Below, in pieces: positions 28,010 to 37,705 of a stretch of DNA of 64,000 nucleotides (positions are counted from its first letter, which is position 1; the number at the start of each line of letters is the position of its first letter). The stretch lies in contig JAEOAD010000055.1 in the NCBI GenBank assembly GCA_036365145.1, positions 744,001 to 808,000 on the forward strand, in the 5' to 3' direction. This stretch comes from Orientallactaga sibirica. Lineage: Eukaryota > Chordata > Mammalia > Rodentia > Dipodidae. The position numbers and the translations under genes were made by a program. The notes below the pieces were generated by a model. It had not been told where the DNA came from. It saw nothing but the letters and a program-made list of their open reading frames with translations, and did no database searches.

Positions 28010-28172
28010 CTGTTTGGGTCTTGTACAAGTAAGTTTAAAGTACTGAAATATAAGAGGATCTCAGTGCTGTGTTCCCATCTAGGTTGCTAAGTCATGTTTT
28101 CTGTTAGGGACATTGTGAAAGACCCTACCCTACCAAATACGAACAGAGCGAGACTTCAGGCTATAGCAGTCA
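28010..28172. other. Unassigned segment
   Basis: No recognised repeat; may belong to the old L1 that follows. Confidence 0.3.
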
Positions 28173-28416
28173 TTGCTGAATAACCATTCTTCTGTTTGCG
28201 GGCACTCTGGATGTTAGCTACAATGTTGTGATGTACATTTCAACACTGTAAGAGTCTCCCTCGCCTGTACACAGAGGAGTAGAATCTGTGGACATCTTCA
28301 ACTCCAGCAGATAGTGACAGAACATTCTTCAGCTTGGTGGTGTTCAATTGTAGTCCCATCAGCAGTTTACAAAATTTCTCTACATTACCAACAAAATTAG
28401 TAGTATCAAATTTAAA
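28173..28416 (-). mobile_element. Old L1 fragment (3' ORF2 region)
   Basis: 'ttgtagtcccatcagcagtt' with 'acaaaatttctctacattac', and upstream 'gaataaccattcttctgttt', resemble the antisense of the widespread mammalian L1 segment near the end of ORF2. Too decayed to code. Confidence 0.55.
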
Positions 28417-28417
28417 T

Positions 28418-28654
28418 TTTTTAACTTTTTTATTTGAGAGCGAGAAGGAGGGAGGGGAAGAGAAAGAGAGAAGGGGCACACCAGGGCCTTCAGCCACTGA
28501 AGATGAACTCCAGATGTGTGTGCCCCTTGTGCGTGTAACATTGTGCACTTGTGTCACTGTGTGTCTGGCTTACATGGGATCTGGAGATTTGAACATGAGT
28601 TCTTAGGCTTTGCAGGCAAGTCCCTTAACCACTAAGCTATTTTTCCAGCTCTTT
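28418..28654 (-). mobile_element. B2-like SINE, intermediate form
   Basis: Antisense copy with the extra middle 'gtgtgccccttgtgcgtgta', 'acattgtgcacttgtgtcac'. The CTCF-like core is degraded. Confidence 0.9.
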
Positions 28655-28656
28655 TT

Positions 28657-28768
28657 GAGTTTTTTTTTTTTTTTAATTCACTCCATAGTCTCAGGGTGGC
28701 CTTGAACTCTCAGCGATCCTCCTACCTCTGCTCTGCCTCCCGAGTGCTGGGATTAAACATGGCCAGCC
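28657..28768 (-). mobile_element. B1 SINE, truncated
   Basis: 'gagtttttttttttttttta' then 'cactccatagtctcagggtg' to 'gtgctgggattaaacatggc'. Both ends are shortened, and 'ctctg' is duplicated within 'ctctgctctgcctcc'. Confidence 0.85.
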
Positions 28769-28774
28769 CCCTTT

Positions 28775-29003
28775 TTTAAAAAAATATTTTTTATTTTATT
28801 TATTTGAGAGCAACAGAAAAGAGGAGAGAGAGAGAGAGAGAGAAAATGGGCGCACAAGGTCCTCCAGCCACTGCAAACAAACACCAGATGCATGTGTAAC
28901 CTTGTGTATCTGACTTACGTGGGTACTGTGGAATTGAACCTCGAATCAGGGTCCTTAAATTTCACAGGCAAGCACTTAACTGCTAAGCCATTTATCCAGC
29001 CGC
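28775..29003 (-). mobile_element. B2-like SINE
   Basis: Antisense copy, 'tatttatttgagagcaacag' to 'gccatttatccagccgcc'. Confidence 0.92.
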
Positions 29004-29011
29004 CACCCCCC

Positions 29012-29158
29012 CTTTGGTTTTTTGAGGTAAGGTCTCACTCTAGTCCAGGCTAACCTGGAATTCACTATGTAGTCTCAGGGTGGCCTAGAGCTCACAGCAA
29101 TCCTTCTATCTCTGTCTCCCAAATGTTGGGATTAAAGGCGTGTGCCACCATTTTCAGA
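29012..29158 (-). mobile_element. B1 SINE
   Basis: Antisense B1, 'ggttttttgaggtaaggtct' to 'gtgccaccattttcagatt'. The 5' end has drifted. Confidence 0.9.
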
Positions 29159-29191
29159 TTAATTTTCTTTCTTTCTTTTGTTTTTAATTTT

Positions 29192-29396
29192 ATTTTGGGC
29201 TTGAAAGATTTCTTAGTGGTTAAAGTGCTTGCCTGAAAAGCCAAAGGACCCAGGTTCGATTCCTCAAGACCCACATAAGCCAGATGCTCAAGAGGGTGCA
29301 CACATCTGGAGTTCGTTTGCAGTAGCTGGAGGTCCTGGCATGCCCATTCTCTCTCTCTCTCTCTCTCAAATAAATAAATAAAATATATAATTTTTA
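29192..29396 (+). mobile_element. B2-like SINE
   Basis: Sense copy, 'gggcttgaaagatttcttag' to 'aaataaataaataaaata'. The A box is mutated ('gaaagattt' for 'gagagatgg'). Confidence 0.9.
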
Positions 29397-29614
29397 AAAT
29401 TATTTATTTATTTATTTGTATTTATGAGAGGGGGGGATGGGAGGGCAGAAAGAGGGAGAAAATGGGCATGCCAGGACTTCTAGACACTGCAAACCAACTC
29501 CAAGCCCATGCACTACCCTGTGCATGGGGCTTTACATGGATACTGGGGACTCAAACCTGGGGCCTTAGGCTTCACCGGCAAGCACCTTAACTGCTAAGCC
29601 ATCTGTTTAGCCCC
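29397..29614 (-). mobile_element. B2-like SINE
   Basis: Antisense copy that meets the preceding sense copy tail to tail at about 29396, making an inverted SINE pair. Confidence 0.91.
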
Positions 29615-29749
29615 CACACTCCCATCTTTAGATCTCAGTAGATGGGTAACCTGGAGCCATCTTATGACCCTGAGCCTCTGTTTGTTGGTCTGTGAACACT
29701 AAGCTCCTGGGGCGTCTGATGAGCTGTATATGGTGTGGAAAAGGCCATA

Positions 29750-29962
29750 AACCCACCCTGGAGTCACTGCCCGGCTTCAAATGTCAGGTCTGTCATTTAC
29801 CAGCTGGGTGACTTTGGACAAAGCACTTCATCTCTGTGCCTCAGCTTTCCCAGTTGTAAAATACTGGTAATGACACCCCTGGGCTACTGTGAGGAGCAAA
29901 TAACGCACTGGAATAACTAGCACAGTGCCTGGCACACAGATACTCAAGAAATCACACTTTAA
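29750..29962 (+). mobile_element. MIR SINE
   Basis: Near-complete sense MIR: 'gtctgtcatttaccagctgg', 'gtgactttggacaaagcact', 'tctctgtgcctcagctttcc', 'agttgtaaaatactggtaat', 'agcacagtgcctggcacaca'. An old mammal-wide element about 270 bp upstream of the CpG island. Confidence 0.93.
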
Positions 29963-30045
29963 AGTTCTCCTCTGCCCACCGTTCTACCCTCAGCATCCCG
30001 GAATTACAGAATTCAGAGTTTTGACGTTGGGCAAAATCACCATTC

Positions 30046-30072
30046 ATCACACACATACACACACACACACCC
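30046..30072. repeat. (CA)n microsatellite
   Basis: About a dozen CA units. Confidence 0.9.
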
Positions 30073-30219
30073 CACAAAGAGGGAAACTGAGGCCAGGAAA
30101 GGATAGGAGCCGGGAAGGAATGCAGAATGAATCCTACAGGTGCATTCCCAAGCCCAGGAGCCCTCCCCTGCAGCCTGCGGGTGGGTGGGGGGGGGTGCGG
30201 ACAGACTGTCATCTCCTCC

Positions 30220-30620
30220 CTGTTCCCCAGAGGCGGGCGATTTAGCCGGCCTGCGCCTGGGCGGGGACTCCAGAGCCGGTGCCAAGACCGGCAGCCCCGG
30301 CCTCTCCCCGCTGCTTTGCTAGTGCGCTGGGGACGGATCTGCCCCTCCGCGCACCCCACTGGGTACGGGGGCGCTTCTCTGGGGTCGCGGGTTCCAGAGC
30401 TCGCCTCGCCTGCCAGCGCCCAGACCCACGGCACCCGCTCAGGTGAGGGAAGCGCAGGGGACTCGGAGGGACAGGGGCTGCGGGGCGCAGGACGGGTCAC
30501 CCCACTCTAGAGCGGACCTCCGGTCCTGTGTGTGCGCGCGCGTGGCGCGAACCATGCGTGGTGAACGTGTACCGCGAGTGTGAATGCACGCGGTGTGCCA
30601 CATGCGAACAACGTTTTGGG
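30220..30620. promoter_or_regulatory. CpG island, candidate promoter
   Basis: Much denser CpG than any other part of the window, with no recognised repeat. A GC box 'tgggcggggact' lies at about 30258-30269; no TATA box was found. The right end holds a CpG-rich alternating stretch ('gtgtgcgcgcgcgtggcgcg'). A MIR lies just upstream and a pyrimidine microsatellite downstream. Confidence 0.7.
30255..30442 (+). other. Candidate untranslated first exon
   Basis: The island ends on a strong donor, 'cgctcag|gtgaggg' at 30442/30443. The left limit is a guess placed at the GC box. No convincing start codon and frame were found, so it would be a 5' UTR exon. The rest of the transcription unit was not identified in the window. 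Confidence 0.4.
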
Positions 30621-30868
30621 GAGCATCTGTCTCCAAGAAGACTGTGGCCCCAGATTAGCAGTGACCTTGCCAGGGTGACCCAGGGGTTCTAGAGCGTTGG
30701 CGCTGTGTGGCATGTGGCAGGAGGGGGCACCGTGGAGCACCGCCTGTGTGGCCTTTGGCCTTCTGAGTTGGGTGTTTTGGGTGGCACATGGTGACGCCTG
30801 TGATGTGCTGAGCCAGGAATGGAAGGCAGGAGCTTCATGCAACCGCTGCCACTGGAAGATCATCTTCC
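30621..30868. other. Single-copy DNA downstream of the island
   Basis: Non-repetitive and moderately GC-rich. No exon assigned. Confidence 0.35.
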
Positions 30869-31084
30869 CTCCCTCTCTTCTCCCTCCCTTTTGCCTCCTT
30901 CCTTCCTTCTTCCATTTCTTACCCTGTCTTCCTTCCTTCCTCCCTTCCTCCTTTCCTCCCTCCCTCCCTCCCTCCCTTTCTTCCTTCCCTCCTTCCTTCC
31001 AATTCTTTATCCTTTCTTCCTTTTTCTTTCTATCTTCCTTTCTTCCTCCCTCCCTCCCTTCCTACCTTCCTTCCTTCCTTCTAA
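30869..31084. repeat. Imperfect CCTT/CCCT pyrimidine array
   Basis: About 215 bp of C/T-rich sequence with scattered A. The overlapping plus-strand frames are S/P/F low complexity. Confidence 0.93.
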
Positions 31085-31085
31085 C

Positions 31086-31168
31086 CAGTCTCACATAGCC
31101 CAGTCTGGCCTTGAACTTCTGATCCTCCTGCTTCCACCTCCCAAGTACTAGTGTTACAGACATACCAC
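31086..31168 (-). mobile_element. Old B1-like remnant
   Basis: 'cagtctggccttgaacttct', 'gatcctcctgcttccacctc', 'agtgttacagacataccacc'. Diverged antisense B1. Confidence 0.65.
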
Positions 31169-31190
31169 CAACTACTAAAAAGTTTTTCAG

Positions 31191-31326
31191 AGCTGGGCGT
31201 GGTGGCGCACGCCTTTAATCCCAGCACTCAGGAGGCAGAGGTAGGAGGATCGCCGTGAGTTCGAGGCCACCCTGAGACTACATAGTTAATTCCAGGTCAG
31301 CCTGGACCAGAGTGAGACCCTACCTC

Positions 31327-31348
<22 letters not shown>
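31191..31348 (+). mobile_element. B1 SINE, young
   Basis: Sense B1 with near-consensus body and long A-tail. Exact duplication 'aaaaagtttttcag' (31177-31190 and 31349-31362). Confidence 0.96.
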
Positions 31349-31357
<9 letters not shown>

Positions 31358-31475
31358 TTCAGGATCCCAGAGTGGCTGTCACTTTTGTATTCAGCACCCC
31401 TGAAAGCTGACCCGGATGTGATGGAGGAAGTATAGCAGAAGCCAGGCTCCCCCACGCCCTCCTCCCTTACACATA

Positions 31476-31565
31476 CATCCTCCCCTCCCCCCCCTCCCCT
31501 CCCCTCCCCTCCCCTCCCCTCCCCTCTCTTCCTCCTCCTCCTCTTCCCTCTCTCTCTCTCTCTCC
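31476..31565. repeat. (CCCCT)n and (CT)n pyrimidine array
   Basis: About seven CCCCT units, then TCC and CT runs. The complementary G4A-type strand has G-quadruplex potential. Confidence 0.95.
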
Positions 31566-31790
31566 CTCGCCTGAGTTTGGGTCTTCACATTCCTCTCTGT
31601 AGTATTTCCACGTTTGTTTGAATGTGGAAACATCGCTCTGGCAAGTCATGGTTCGTTTCTCCTGTGATGGGAGCCGTCCAACAGCAGTCTGCCTTCTGGA
31701 ATTGCCAAGGTTGCAGTATCACCCCAGCATGGCTCACACCCCAGCCCTGGCACTTTACCTGTAGGTCTAGGGGTGATGCCTGTCTGTCCT
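31566..31790. other. Single-copy DNA
   Basis: No recognised feature. Confidence 0.35.
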
Positions 31791-31799
31791 TTGTAGAAC

Positions 31800-31905
31800 G
31801 GTGGTGTTAATAGTATTTGCCTTATAGTGTTTATTGTGAGAACTGGCCAACTTCCTGGATACAAAGTGCTTGGCACATTACAACCCATAATAGCTGGTGA
31901 CAAAA
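31800..31905 (+). mobile_element. MIR fragment
   Basis: 'tgttaatagtatttgcctta', 'tagtgtttattgtgagaact', 'caaagtgcttggcacattac' match the 3' half of MIR. Confidence 0.75.
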
Positions 31906-32895
31906 CTATGACAGTGAGAGCCACCCCCCCCACACACACACACAGTGGGTCTCTATGTACCCCAGGAACTCCATTCTCACAAAGCCAGTGATTTCAATGG
32001 GAGGCATGTGAGAATCCGAGAACCCTCCCGTTTTAGTGTGGGGGATCATTCCACACTCTCTTAGCTTAGAGGGGAAGTTACAAAGCTGAGGATGGAGTGT
32101 GGGAGAGAGGCTGAGGGGTAATGTAGGGCTCTCTGGAACTCCTATGAGGACCTCTCCATTCTGATGACCCCTGAGAGGGACAGGCTGTGCACTTGGGGTG
32201 TGGGTTTGGGAACTGATAGGGAAAGAAACTGGCATCCCTCCGCTTAGAATGAGGAAAGCCAAGGTGGACAGAAGGCAGGGATATTTGGTCCCTGGTCCAA
32301 GGCAGGCCTTGGAAGGCAGGGCCTGAGGTCAGAGTTGAGCTGCTGGCCCACTAAGTAGACGGGGACACCCCTCGGGCTAGACTGTTTCTAGGACTAAAAC
32401 GTTTGTGTTGGCAGAGCAAAAGCCCCTGCTCCTGGTGACCTCATAGGGCCAGTTTAAAGAAGGTGCCCAGAGGCCTTGGAGGACAAGGGGACATAAAAGG
32501 CAGTGTTGAGAGCTATGGAAACATTTGGGGGGGAGGGCACCTAAATATATCTCCCAAGGCAGGGTGCTGAGATGGGCTGATGGCAGGCACTGGCTGAGAC
32601 AGGACTAGTGGTCAGTGTCCTCAGGCAGGGAGTGCTTCTGTCCCAGAGGCACAAGGTCTGGAGGAGTGTGCCTGCTGAGCCGGAGGCCCAGCCCCAACCC
32701 CACTGGCTGAGGGTCCACTGAAGCCAGTTGTCTCTTGTCCAGCTGTGGGGAGGTGGGACCCATTGATGGTGGTGCCACTTCTGGCCTGCTTTCCTTTAAC
32801 CTGCAATTCTGGTTATAATTGTGATTCCAATCTTAGTGCTACTGTCACTTAACTACTGCCCACAGACCTGAGTTTCCCTGCATTCCAAAAGAAAT
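31906..32895. other. Single-copy DNA, no gene seen
   Basis: Nearly 1 kb without recognised repeats, apart from a short (CA) run at about 31929. The longest frame (minus strand 31906-32262) runs from the CA array and has no family motif. Confidence 0.4.
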
Positions 32896-32906
32896 TAGGA
32901 AACGAG

Positions 32907-33120
32907 GCTGGAGAGGTGGCTTCGCAGTTAAAGCACTTGCCTACAGAGCCAAAGGACCCAGGTTCGATCCCCAGTACCCAGGTAAAGTCAGATGCACAAG
33001 GTGGCGCATGTGTCTGGAGTTCATTTGCAGTAGCTAAAGGCCCTGACATACTCATTTCTTCTCTCTCTCTTTATCTGCCTCTCTCTTTCTCAAATAAATA
33101 AGTAAATATTTAAAAAAAAA
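32907..33120 (+). mobile_element. B2-like SINE
   Basis: Sense copy, 'ggctggagaggtggcttcgc' to 'aaataaataagtaaatattt'. Confidence 0.93.
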
Positions 33121-33342
33121 AATAAGAAAGGAAAGTGGAGTTACTTATAGCTTGGCCAGCCCAGCGGGAGAAGCTTAATTTCCTCCTATGCCTGTTCCTA
33201 TCTTATAATTTAACTACAGGACAAAAGCCAGGAAATATGTGAATTTAGCTGTCAAGGTAAAGCTCCTTTCCTGGGTAATAGGTGACTATTTCCTGGGAAG
33301 AGGGTCTGAGATGCCTCCTTCCTCTGTTATAAAAACAATTAC
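33121..33342. other. Single-copy DNA
   Basis: AT-rich, no recognised repeat. Confidence 0.35.
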
Positions 33343-33486
33343 CGAGCCGGACTTGGTGGCACACGCCTTTAATTCCAGCACTTGGGAGGCAGAGGTAGGA
33401 GGATCACCGTGAGTTCAAGGCCACCCTGAGACTACAGAGTGAATTCCAGGTCAGCCTGAGCTAGAGTGAGACCCTACCTTGAAAGA
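33343..33486 (+). mobile_element. B1 SINE
   Basis: Sense B1, 'agccggacttggtggcacac' to 'gagaccctaccttgaaag'. Its tail is replaced by the GA stretch of the next SINE. Confidence 0.93.
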
Positions 33487-33636
33487 GAGAGAGTGAGAAT
33501 GAGAATGAATTAGCACACCAGAGCTTCCTGCCACTGCAAATAAACTCCAGATATGTGTGCCACTGGAGAATTGACCCAGGTTATCAGGCTTTGCAAGCAA
33601 GTGCCTTTAACTGCTGAGACATCTCTCCAGCTCTAT
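33487..33636 (-). mobile_element. B2-like SINE, internally deleted
   Basis: Antisense copy missing the 'ttgtgcatctggcttacgtg' segment ('gtgtgccactggagaattga'). Confidence 0.88.
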
Positions 33637-33684
33637 TAATTTCTTTTTATTTTTCACTAACTTATTTATTTTTTCTTTGAGGTT

Positions 33685-33752
33685 TTTAGCTGATGGTGCA
33701 CAGCTTAAATTTTTTTTTAATTTATTTGAGAGCGACAGACACAGAGAGAAAG

Positions 33753-33796
<44 letters not shown>

Positions 33797-34080
33797 GGTG
33801 CACCAGGGCCTCCAACCACTGCAAACGAACTCCAGATGTATGCATACTCTGTGCATTGGGCTTACGTGGGTACTTGGAGAATAGAGCCTCAAACCGTGGT
33901 CTTAGGCTTCACAAGCAAGCACTTAACCACTAATCCATCTCTCCAGTCCTGGTGCACAGCTTTAATACCAGCACTTGGGAGGCAAAAGTAGGAGGATCAC
34001 TGTGAGCTGAAGGCCACCCTGAGACTACATAGTGAATTCCAGGTTAGCCTGAGCTAAAGTGAGATCCTACCTCAAAAAAA
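33685..34080 (+). mobile_element. B1 SINE split by a B2-like SINE
   Basis: The 5' part 'gctgatggtgcacagctt' (about 33689-33706) resumes as 'ctggtgcacagctttaatac' (about 33948). The repeated 'ggtgcacagctt' is the target duplication of the antisense SINE between. Confidence 0.8.
33714..33947 (-). mobile_element. B2-like SINE inside a B1
   Basis: Antisense copy with an extended GA stretch that includes 'gaaagacacacacagagag'. Head 'aatccatctctccagtcc'. Confidence 0.93.
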
Positions 34081-34087
34081 CCAAAAT

Positions 34088-34240
34088 AAAGCTGGAATGC
34101 GGTGGTGCACACCTTTAATCCCAACACTCGGGAGGCAGAGGTAGGAGGATTGCCGTGAGTTCAAGGCCATCCTGAGACTACAGAGTGAATACCAGGTCAG
34201 CCTGGGCTAGAGTGAGACCCTACCTCAAAAAATAAATAAA
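34088..34240 (+). mobile_element. B1 SINE
   Basis: Sense B1, 'aagctggaatgcggtggtgc' to 'gagaccctacctcaaaaaat'. Confidence 0.93.
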
Positions 34241-34254
34241 TAAAATACATATAC

Positions 34255-34402
34255 ACACACATATTTGCAAGGAGAGAAGGAGAGAGTGAAAGAATGGGTG
34301 TGCCAGGGCATCCAACCACTGCAAACGAACCCCAGATACATGTGCCACTTTGTGTATCTGGCTTTATGTGGGTACTGGGGAATTAAACCCAGGACCTTAG
34401 CC
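34255..34402 (-). mobile_element. B2-like SINE, head missing
   Basis: Antisense copy ending at 'gaattaaacccaggacctta', where single-copy sequence begins. 5' truncated. Confidence 0.88.
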
Positions 34403-34780
34403 AGAAAAAGAAAGGCCCTGGAAAGCCATTGTCCCATCTGACAGCCAACCTTGAACCCCAAAGAAGACAGCCTTGTGCCTGTAAAAACACTTGCGCTCTG
34501 GAGTACTCACCTCCCTTCAGCAAGACTGAAAGGCGGCTGGAGTGTTCCAGCTGCCAACATAGTGCTCTGGTCTCTGGAGGGCTGGGAGAACACGGCACTT
34601 TCACCTTGCAGAACAAAGAGCCTGGCAAGGCAGCTTTCTCTTAGTGCTCTCCAGAGTGTTCTCAGGCTCAAGGTCAAAAATGTCCACTCCATGTTAAGCA
34701 TCTTTTGCACATGTTTCACCAAACACATAGCCCGAATGGTGTGGGGTCTACATGTGACTCTGAAAAGTCCCTTCTACATC
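34403..34780. other. Single-copy DNA, no gene seen
   Basis: About 380 bp with no recognised repeat. Frames of 70-120 codons on both strands overlap here without recognisable motifs, and one continues into a SINE. Confidence 0.35.
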
Positions 34781-34785
34781 CTTTT

Positions 34786-35006
34786 TAAAAAAAATTTTAA
34801 AGTTTTTATTTAATTATTAGAGAAAGAGAGAGGTAGGGAGAGAAAGAGAGAGAATGGGCACACCAGGGCCTCTAGCCACTGCAAACAAACTCCAGACACA
34901 TGTGCCACCTTGTGCATCTGGCTTACGTGGGACCTGGAGGATCAAATCTGGGCTCTTAGGCTTCACTGGCAAGTACCTTAACCACTAAGCCATCTTTCCA
35001 GCCCCT
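34786..35006 (-). mobile_element. B2-like SINE
   Basis: Antisense copy, 'tttttatttaattattagag' to 'agccatctttccagcccc'. Confidence 0.93.
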
Positions 35007-35035
35007 GTGTCCTTTTGTTTAAAAAAAAACAAACT

Positions 35036-35192
35036 TTTTTTGGTTTTTGGTTTTTGGAGGTAGGGCCTCACTCTAGCTCAGGCTGACCTGGAATTCACTC
35101 TGTAGTCTCAGGGTGGCTTTGAACTCACAGTGATCCTCCTACCTCTGCCTCCCAAGTGCTGGGATTAAAGGAGTGTGCCACCATGCCCGGCT
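35036..35192 (-). mobile_element. B1 SINE
   Basis: Antisense B1 with 'tttggtttttggtttttgga' tail and body ending 'gtgccaccatgcccggctt'. Confidence 0.94.
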
Positions 35193-35195
35193 TAA

Positions 35196-35442
35196 CTTTT
35201 TTTTTTTTTTTTTAATTTTAAAGCATGCACACTAGCAAGAGACAGAGGAGTGAGAAAGAATTGGCTCACCAGGGCCTCAGCCACTGCAACCAAACTCCAG
35301 ATGTTTGCACCACCTAGTGGGCATGTCGACCTTGCACTTGCCTCACCTTTGTGCACCTGGCTTACGTGGGATCTGGAGAGTCTAACATGGGTCCTTAGGC
35401 TTTGAAGGCAAGCACCTTAACCACTAGGCTATCTCTCCAGAC
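35196..35442 (-). mobile_element. B2-like SINE, intermediate form
   Basis: Antisense copy with the extra middle ('gggcatgtcgaccttgcact', 'tgcctcacctttgtgcacct'). Confidence 0.92.
35307..35321 (-). promoter_or_regulatory. CTCF-like motif in a SINE
   Basis: On the minus strand CCCACTAGGTGGTGC, one base off the CCACTAGGTGGCGC form seen at 50196. Confidence 0.45.
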
Positions 35443-35540
35443 CCTGCCGTGTCCTTTTCTTGTACCCCGTGGTGGTGTCTTTCCTTGTCTCTTTCCCTCT
35501 CTGGAAAGGGAGCCCCTGCAATACTAGGACCATTACTTTT
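35443..35540. other. Short unassigned segment
   Basis: Single-copy DNA between SINEs. Confidence 0.3.
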
Positions 35541-35767
35541 TAAATATATTTTATTTATTTACTTAGTTATTTATTTATTAGAGAGACAGAGGAAAGGAGG
35601 AAGGGAGAGAGTGGGCACACCAGGGCCTCCAGCCACTGCAAAAGAATTCCAGATGCATGTGGCCTCTTGTGCATCTGGCTTACGTGGGTCCTGGAGAATC
35701 AAGCCTCAAACTGGGATCCTTAGGCTTTACAGGCAAGCATTTAACCGCTAAGCCATCTCTCCAGCCC
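35541..35767 (-). mobile_element. B2-like SINE
   Basis: Antisense copy, 'ttatttatttattagagaga' to 'gccatctctccagcccg'. Confidence 0.93.
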
Positions 35768-35849
35768 GTTACATTTTTATATGTTTGCATTCCTATGTTC
35801 CCCAATGCTGTTGAGTCTGAGTTGGTACTCAGTGATGTTTAAAAAATTG

Positions 35850-36006
35850 GTAGAGCCTGGCATGGTAGCACACGCCTTTAATCCTGGCACTCGGGTGGCA
35901 GAGGTAGGAGGATCGCTGTGAGTTCAAGGTCAGCCTGAGACTACATAATGAATTCCAGCTCAGCGTAGGCTAGAGTGAAACCCTACCTCAAAACAACAAC
36001 AACAAA
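35850..36006 (+). mobile_element. B1 SINE
   Basis: Sense B1, 'agcctggcatggtagcacac' to 'gaaaccctacctcaaaacaa'. Confidence 0.92.
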
Positions 36007-36033
36007 AAAGTTTGGATGTTTTGTTTTGTTTTT

Positions 36034-36240
36034 ACATTTTTTAAATATTTTATTTATTTATTTGACAGAGAAAGAGAGAGAGAGAAAGAATGGGGGCACC
36101 AGGGCTTCCAGCCATTGCAAACGAACTCCAGATGCATGCGCCTCCTTGTACATCTGGCTTACATGAGTCCTGGGGAATCAAACCTGAGTCCTTAGGCTTT
36201 GTAGGCAAGCGCCTTAACCGCTAAGCCATCTCTCCAGCCT
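36034..36240 (-). mobile_element. B2-like SINE
   Basis: Antisense copy, 'ttaaatattttatttattta' to 'agccatctctccagcct'. Confidence 0.94.
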
Positions 36241-36580
36241 GCCATGCAATTCTAATCTACATGAGCCTGTGTTGTCCTGGGAGGGCCCCTGGGGAGTGGC
36301 TGGCCCTGTCTGGAGTGTTCTGTATCAGAGTTCCACACATGTCAGCATCATAGATTGTTGGAGAGGGATCTGAAGGTCAGGGTGGGGCTTCAGCTTGCAG
36401 TTCTGACACTTCCATGTGGTGTTCCAGGTGCAAACTCCACACCAGTCCATCTGCTGCAGAGCTGGGTTGGGCTGTGGCCAGCACCCATGGAGGAAATGGA
36501 GGAGCCTGGAGTAATGCCTCTGCCTCACACCCATCCTGAGCTCCCTGGAGCCAGACTCTGAGCTGAGCTGAGGACAAGAG
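36241..36580. other. Single-copy DNA, no gene seen
   Basis: About 340 bp with no recognised repeat. Three overlapping frames on both strands are typical of GC-rich non-coding sequence. Confidence 0.4.
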
Positions 36581-36593
36581 TCATGACTCTTTT

Positions 36594-36778
36594 AATACAT
36601 ATATTTTATTTATTTATTTATTTATTTATTTGAGAGAGAGAAAGAGAGAATGAGTGCACCAGGGCCTCCAGCCACTGCAAACAAACTCCAGATTCATGCG
36701 CATGGGTCCTGGGGAACAGAACCTGGGTCCTTAGGTTTTGCAGGCAAGCACCTTAACCTCTAAGCCATTTCTCCAGTC
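36594..36778 (-). mobile_element. B2-like SINE
   Basis: Antisense copy with an internal deletion ('ccagattcatgcgcatgggt'). Exact duplication 'catgactctttt' (36582-36593 and 36779-36790). Confidence 0.94.
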
Positions 36779-36799
36779 CATGACTCTTTTTTTTTTTTT

Positions 36800-36912
36800 T
36801 TTCCTATTTTAAGAAACGGTGTCTGTATTTATCCCAGACTGGCTTCCAACTCAGATCCTCCTGCCTCAGCTTCCCTGGTGTGGGGAAGGCAGGCCCCACC
36901 ACACCCACCAAA
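36800..36912 (-). mobile_element. Old B1-like remnant
   Basis: 'gtctgtatttatcccagact', 'ggcttccaactcagatcctc', 'gcaggccccaccacacccac'. Diverged. Confidence 0.55.
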
Positions 36913-37128
36913 CGCTGCAATTCTCTTGCTCACCTAGTGGTCACGTACACCAACAAGAGCCCACTGAGCACAGAAGAAACAAAAGACCAACCATCCCGGG
37001 ACGTGTGGGTGTGTGTAGGGGAGGCTTGAAGAGAATAGGCCGGACCTTCTGCTTAGGAATGGCCCTGTCCCCTCTAGAACCCCTACTAACCCACATTCTG
37101 CTCTGAGCTCCAAAATCTATAGCAATCA
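36913..37128. other. Single-copy DNA
   Basis: No recognised feature. Confidence 0.35.
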
Positions 37129-37144
37129 GTCCCCATTTTTCTTT

Positions 37145-37316
37145 TCTTTTTTCTTTTTTTGTGGGTTTCTTTTTTTTTTTTTTTAAAGATAGGGTTTCTA
37201 GCTTAGGCTGACCTGGAATTTACTGTGTAGTCTCAGGCTGGCCTCACATTTAAAACAATCCTCCTACCTCTGCCTCCCAAGTGCTGGGATTAAAGGCATG
37301 CGCCACCATACCCGGC
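37145..37316 (-). mobile_element. B1 SINE
   Basis: Antisense B1 flanked by 'cccatttttctttt' on both sides. Body ends 'gcgccaccatacccggcc'. Confidence 0.93.
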
Positions 37317-37335
37317 CCATTTTTCTTTTACTTTT

Positions 37336-37570
37336 TTTTTTTTTTTTTATTTTTCATATATTTATTTATTTGAGATAGAGATACAGAAATAGGCAGGTAC
37401 AGAGAGAGAGAATGGGCACGCCAGGGCCTCCAGCCACTGCAAACGAACTCCAGATGCTTGCACCCCTTGTGCATCTGGCTTATGTGGGTCCTGGAGAATT
37501 GAGCCTCAAACTGGGGTCCTTAGGCTTCACAGGCAAGGGTTTAACTGCTAAGCCATCTCTCCAGCCCCCA
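37336..37570 (-). mobile_element. B2-like SINE
   Basis: Antisense copy with the 'agatacagaaataggcaggt' variant and head 'agccatctctccagccc'. Confidence 0.94.
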
Positions 37571-37705
37571 TTTTTATTTTGCAAAAGAGGGTCTCACTCT
37601 AGCTCAGGCTGACCTAGAATTCACTATGTAGTCTCAGGGGATCCTTGAACTCACAGAGATCCTCCTACCTCTGCCTCCTGAGCGCTGGGACCATGCCTGG
37701 GCTCA
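37571..37705 (-). mobile_element. B1 SINE, 5' damaged
   Basis: Antisense B1, 'gcaaaagagggtctcactct' to 'gagcgctgggaccatgcct'. The 'attaaaggcgtgcgccac' part is deleted. Confidence 0.9.

Noticed and set aside
29397..29400. Inverted SINE pairs (29192/29397 and 47450/47675) as a functional hairpin
   Set aside because: Tail-to-tail SINEs are expected by chance at this density. Nothing indicates a transcribed hairpin.
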